A stretch of 64,000 nucleotides of DNA, taken from the NCBI RefSeq assembly GCF_000515315.1, contig NZ_KI911562.1, forward strand, positions 2,575,220 to 2,639,219, in the 5' to 3' direction. The position numbers were made by a program, and so were the translations under genes. Position 1 is the stretch's first letter. Every line of letters begins with the position of its first letter. The notes beneath the pieces were generated by a model. The model did no database searches and was not told the origin of the DNA. It worked only from the letters and a program-made list of their open reading frames with translations. Shown here in pieces: positions 61,422 through 64,000 of this stretch. The DNA comes from Asinibacterium sp. OR53 (lineage in GTDB: Bacteria; Bacteroidota; Bacteroidia; Chitinophagales; Chitinophagaceae).

Positions 61422-61468
61422 GCCAGTTATTTGCGTAAGCTGTTGGATATAAACGAAAGTAATGAAAT

Positions 61469-61504
61469 AAAAAACAAAGCCCAACCACGATGGGTTGGGC
61501 TTTG
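61469..61504 (-). terminator. ahcY terminator
   Basis: Arms CAAAGCCCAACC (61475-61486) and GGTTGGGCTTTG (61493-61504), 12 bp with a 6-nt loop, followed on the minus strand by TTTTTTATTT. Downstream of ahcY. Confidence 0.85.
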
Positions 61505-61531
61505 CAGTAATCTTTCAATACAAATCAGGTA

Positions 61532-62857
61532 TTAATACCTGTAGTGTTCCGCTTTGAACGGACCGTTCTTGGGAATACCCAGGTAAGAAGCCTGCTCGTC
61601 GGACAGTTCATCCAGTTGAGCGCCTACTTTGGCCAGGTGCAAACGGGCTACTTTCTCATCCAGGTGCTTAGGCAACACATACACTTTGTTCTCGTAGTTC
61701 TTGTGGTTGCTCCACAGTTCAATCTGCGCCAGTGTTTGGTTAGAGAAAGAGTTGCTCATTACAAAAGAAGGGTGACCGGTAGCGCAACCCAGGTTTACCA
61801 GGCGGCCTTCTGCCAGTACGATCACGTCTTTACCATCGATGTTGTACAGGTCAACCTGTGGTTTGATGGTGTCTTTGGTGTTGCCATAGTTTTTATTCAA
61901 CCAGGCCATGTCAATTTCAATATCAAAGTGACCGATGTTGCATACGATCGCTTTGTCTTTCATGGAGCGGAAATGCTTTTCAGTGATCAGGTCGCGGCAA
62001 CCGGAAGCGGTTACAACAATGTCAGCTTCTTTCACTGCATCTACCATGCGTTTTACTTCAAAGCCGTCCATAGAAGCCTGCAGCGCGCAGATCGGATCGA
62101 TCTCGGTAACGATCACGCGGCAACCTGCACCACGCAATGATTGTGCAGAACCTTTACCCACATCGCCATAACCACCTACTACTGCTACTTTACCGGCCAT
62201 CATTACATCGGTAGCACGACGGATCGCATCTACCAGTGATTCCTGGCAACCGTATTTGTTATCGAATTTAGATTTGGTAACAGAGTCGTTTACGTTAATG
62301 GCAGGAATGGGCAATGTGCCTTTGGCCATACGCTCGTACAGGCGGTGAACACCGGTAGTGGTTTCTTCACTCAGTCCTTTGATGTGCTGAACCAGTTCAG
62401 GGTATTTATCGAATACGATATTGGTGAGGTCGCCACCATCATCGAGGATCATGTTCAACGGACGGTCGGCGCCACCGAAGAACAAAGTCTGCTCAATACA
62501 CCAGTCCGCATCTTCCAGTGACTGGCCTTTCCAGGCAAATACGCCAATACCGGCAGCGGCAATAGCGGCGGCGGCATGGTCCTGCGTAGAGAAGATATTA
62601 CAAGAACTCCATTTCACTTCGGCGCCCAGGGCAACCAGTGTTTCAATCAGCACAGCTGTTTGGATGGTCATGTGCAGACAACCGGCAATGCGGGCGCCTT
62701 TGAGTGGCTGTGAAGGGCCATACTCTGCACGGATGCTCATCAGACCGGGCATTTCTGCTTCGGCCAGGCGGATTTCCTTACGGCCCCAGTTGGCCAGGCT
62801 GATATCAGCCACTTTATTTTTCAGACTGAAATCGATGGATTTGGTAAGCGTTGACAT
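61532..62857 (-). CDS. ahcY: Adenosylhomocysteinase
   Basis: 441 aa from ATG 62857; the -7 box at 62878-62885 rules out the longer frame. NAD-binding Rossmann motif [21 protein letters not shown] near 230, substrate-site [16 protein letters not shown] near 60, and the C-terminal FKAEHYRY with the Lys-Tyr end. S-adenosylhomocysteine is cleaved to adenosine and homocysteine, removing the methylation by-product made by the many SAM enzymes here. Full length and monocistronic. Confidence 0.96.
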   Translation of the reverse strand: MSTLTKSIDFSLKNKVADISLANWGRKEIRLAEAEMPGLMSIRAEYGPSQPLKGARIAGCLHMTIQTAVLIETLVALGAEVKWSSCNIFSTQDHAAAAIAAAGIGVFAWKGQSLEDADWCIEQTLFFGGADRPLNMILDDGGDLTNIVFDKYPELVQHIKGLSEETTTGVHRLYERMAKGTLPIPAINVNDSVTKSKFDNKYGCQESLVDAIRRATDVMMAGKVAVVGGYGDVGKGSAQSLRGAGCRVIVTEIDPICALQASMDGFEVKRMVDAVKEADIVVTASGCRDLITEKHFRSMKDKAIVCNIGHFDIEIDMAWLNKNYGNTKDTIKPQVDLYNIDGKDVIVLAEGRLVNLGCATGHPSFVMSNSFSNQTLAQIELWSNHKNYENKVYVLPKHLDEKVARLHLAKVGAQLDELSDEQASYLGIPKNGPFKAEHYRY

Positions 62858-62877
62858 AGATCTGTTTTTAGGAACCA

Positions 62878-62885
62878 CAAAAATA
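62878..62885 (-). promoter_or_regulatory. -7 box for ahcY
   Basis: Minus-strand TATTTTTG matches TAnnTTTG and lies 20 nt before ATG 62857, deciding that start. Confidence 0.65.
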
Positions 62886-62895
62886 GAAATACCAG

Positions 62896-62978
62896 AATAA
62901 AATACCAGTTATTTAATTTTATTTGGGATAAATACTTGTTTATTGTACATTTAAAAGAATAAAATAGCAGTTATTCAT
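62896..62978. promoter_or_regulatory. Direct repeat pair in the ahcY/lrp intergenic region, candidate Lrp site
   Basis: AATAAAATACCAGTTATT (62896-62913) recurs as AATAAAATAGCAGTTATT (62958-62975), one mismatch in 18 bp, 62 bp apart. The second copy covers the ribosome-binding region of lrp. Confidence 0.6.
62922..62953 (+). promoter_or_regulatory. Candidate lrp promoter
   Basis: TTTG (62922-62925), 20 nt, then TACATTTA (62946-62953), one mismatch from TAnnTTTG. It lies between the two direct repeats. Confidence 0.5.
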
Positions 62979-63474
62979 GGCAAAACAGGCAAAAAAAGAG
63001 GAATCCACTAGCGGCTATTCGATCGACGAAAAAGACCTGGCCATTTTGCGGGTTTTACAACAGAACGCCCGGGCTACGGTAAAAGAGATTGCCGATACTG
63101 TACACTTGAGCACGACCCCGGTTCATGAGCGTATTAAGCGTATGGAAGAAGCGGGGGTGATTAAACAATATGCCACCCTGGTAGATCACTCTAAAGTAAA
63201 TAAAGGATTAATGGTGATTTGTTATGTGTCGTTAAAACAGCACAGCAGGAATGCCGGGGCCAAATTCATCAAACAGGTAAACGAGTTGAATGAAGTGATT
63301 GAATGTTATAATATTTCAGGAGAGTTCGACTTCATGCTCAAAGTGGTGGCTGAGAGTATGGATGCTTATTATGATTTTCATGTGAACAAACTGAGTCAGT
63401 CGGAAAACATCGGGCATGTACAAAGTGTTTTTGTGATGGGGATCATCAAGCAAACGCATGTGCTGGTGCATTGA
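62977..63474 (+). CDS. Lrp/AsnC family transcriptional regulator
   Basis: 165 aa. The N-terminal winged helix-turn-helix (DLAILRVLQQNARATVKEIA, then LSTTPVHERIKRMEEAGVI) is followed by the RAM effector domain (LVDHSKVNKGLMVICYVSL, with FDFMLKVVAES). Such proteins respond to amino acids and often repress their own gene. The direct repeats at 62896 and 62958 fit an autoregulatory site, and ahcY divergent from it may be a second target. Effector unknown. Confidence 0.93.
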   Translation: MAKQAKKEESTSGYSIDEKDLAILRVLQQNARATVKEIADTVHLSTTPVHERIKRMEEAGVIKQYATLVDHSKVNKGLMVICYVSLKQHSRNAGAKFIKQVNELNEVIECYNISGEFDFMLKVVAESMDAYYDFHVNKLSQSENIGHVQSVFVMGIIKQTHVLVH

Positions 63475-63505
63475 TAATTAAGTATCATGTTTGCTGTGGG
63501 ACCAC

Positions 63506-63883
63506 AAAAAATAGTGCATGAACGTCGTCTGATAGTTAGCAAACCGAAAAAAAAAGCGTATAGCCCCCCTCAAATAGTTATCTGGAGAAAAAAAATAATA
63601 TACGGCATCTTCCGGGTAATTACCGGAGAGGAGAAAATAGTATACGGGCTCCGGCAAATAGCTGTCAGACAGTGAAAAACAGTGTAGAGTCTCTGGCAAA
63701 TAGTTATCCGGCGAAAAAAAATACGGTATAAACTTCTCCCAATAGCTACCGGCCCCCAAAAAATAGTGCGCGGACGCCACCAAATAGTTATCTGGCGGGA
63801 AAAAATAGTGCACGGACGCCACCAAATAGTTATCTGGCGGGAAAAAATAGTGTACGAATTCCGCCAGATAGTTATTTTTTCCT
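63506..63883. repeat. Nine-unit 42-bp tandem repeat array
   Basis: Units start at 63506, 63548, 63590, 63632, 63674, 63716, 63758, 63800 and 63842, exactly 42 bp apart with no net indels. Units 7 and 8 differ at one base; the others are far more diverged. Each begins AAAAAATAG (or a variant) and contains CAAATAGTTATC near its middle in the better-kept units. A tenth, poor unit may follow. Two minus-strand frames stay open across it because 42 is divisible by 3, but no start or ribosome site supports them. Confidence 0.85.
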
Positions 63884-64000
63884 GAAAATATGACCCCGGT
63901 AGTGCAAAAACACAGAAAGCTTCACCCACACGACGTAAAAAAGCTGTGATCAGTTCGTAAATCCGGGCAGTTTTGTTAAGATTGGTTATTTAGATCATAC
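63884..64000. other. Tail after the array
   Basis: No gene is seen between the array and the window end, except the 20-bp motif at 63971-63990 that repeats 34226-34245 with one mismatch; a promoter for a gene beyond the window is possible. Confidence 0.4.

Noticed and set aside
61421..61484. Longer start for the secreted protein at 60474
   Set aside because: The extra codons run through the ahcY terminator hairpin, while the TTG at 61421 gives a clean signal peptide.
62857..62896. SAM or SAH riboswitch upstream of ahcY
   Set aside because: The -7 box lies 20 nt from the start codon, leaving no room for an aptamer.
63506..63883. CRISPR array
   Set aside because: Whole 42-bp units repeat without unique spacers, and no cas gene is nearby.
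63478..63929. Two minus-strand proteins made of 14-residue repeats
   Set aside because: Frames stay open only because the unit is divisible by three and lacks stops in two frames. No start signals, and the units drift at DNA level alike in both frames.

Overview
This window reads as chromosomal DNA of a Bacteroidota member, most likely a Chitinophagaceae-type soil or freshwater bacterium. The evidence is a SusC/SusD pair with an ECF sigma factor and FecR anti-sigma factor, many Bacteroidota-type promoters (TTTG, about 19 nt, then TAnnTTTG), a topoisomerase IV subunit pair, the bacillithiol-linked protein YtxJ, two DUF-type Bacteroidota families (DUF4294, DUF2911), and weak Shine-Dalgarno sequences. 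Genus is inference. Gene density is high, genes sit on both strands in short operons, and no phage, IS element or CRISPR array was seen.

Layout. 1-10.2 kb: a secreted glycine-rich lipoprotein, a radical SAM protein, a ureohydrolase, the cytochrome c maturation genes ccmE and ccmF/ccsA, DUF4294, the N-degron pair aat-clpS, and a siroheme-synthase/TauE fusion behind a palindromic operator. 10.3-19.5 kb: an ECF sigma / FecR / SusC / SusD / secreted phosphoesterase locus closed by a long bidirectional terminator shared with tRNA-Arg. 19.7-25.2 kb: hutH, glnS, tilS and a RES-Xre toxin-antitoxin pair. 25.3-31.1 kb: rhomboid, rlmH, a tandem universal stress protein, a two-component system and a ClC channel, with 11-bp phased repeat arrays that look like the regulator's binding sites. 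31.2-37 kb: an MG-like/TonB-plug protein, a Crp-family regulator, a degenerate receiver protein, two pirins and a CDF transporter. 37.1-37.6 kb: a tRNA-Val gene, a small GIY-YIG nuclease gene and a decayed tRNA copy, bounded by 33-bp direct repeats. 37.8-47 kb: YCF48-like protein, TcdA, NamZ/DUF1343, and parE-DUF1835-cupin-parC. 47-56 kb: CvfB, thiolase, TauE/SafE, SDR, YtxJ with a 39-residue lipoprotein, Mpl overlapping an exonuclease, a dolichol-phosphate-mannose-synthase-like glycosyltransferase and an EamA transporter. 56-64 kb: DUF2911, an outer-membrane barrel protein, NodB deacetylase, two unrecognised envelope proteins, ahcY, an Lrp regulator, and a 42-bp tandem repeat array that fills the last 0.5 kb.

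How genes work together. The sigma/anti-sigma pair should switch on SusCD import plus the phosphoesterase, pointing to regulated capture of an organic substrate, perhaps phosphorylated. Aat and ClpS are successive steps of one degradation pathway. ParE and ParC form topoisomerase IV. The histidine kinase and response regulator probably control the flanking universal stress protein and ClC channel. The most unusual structures are the tRNA-flanked GIY-YIG unit, the phased repeat arrays around the two-component system with a possible small RNA, and the strictly registered 42-bp array. Start codons were moved from the longest possible reading frame wherever a promoter -7 box, a terminator or a signal peptide decided the matter. 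Everything functional here rests on reading motifs by eye; no database search was run.
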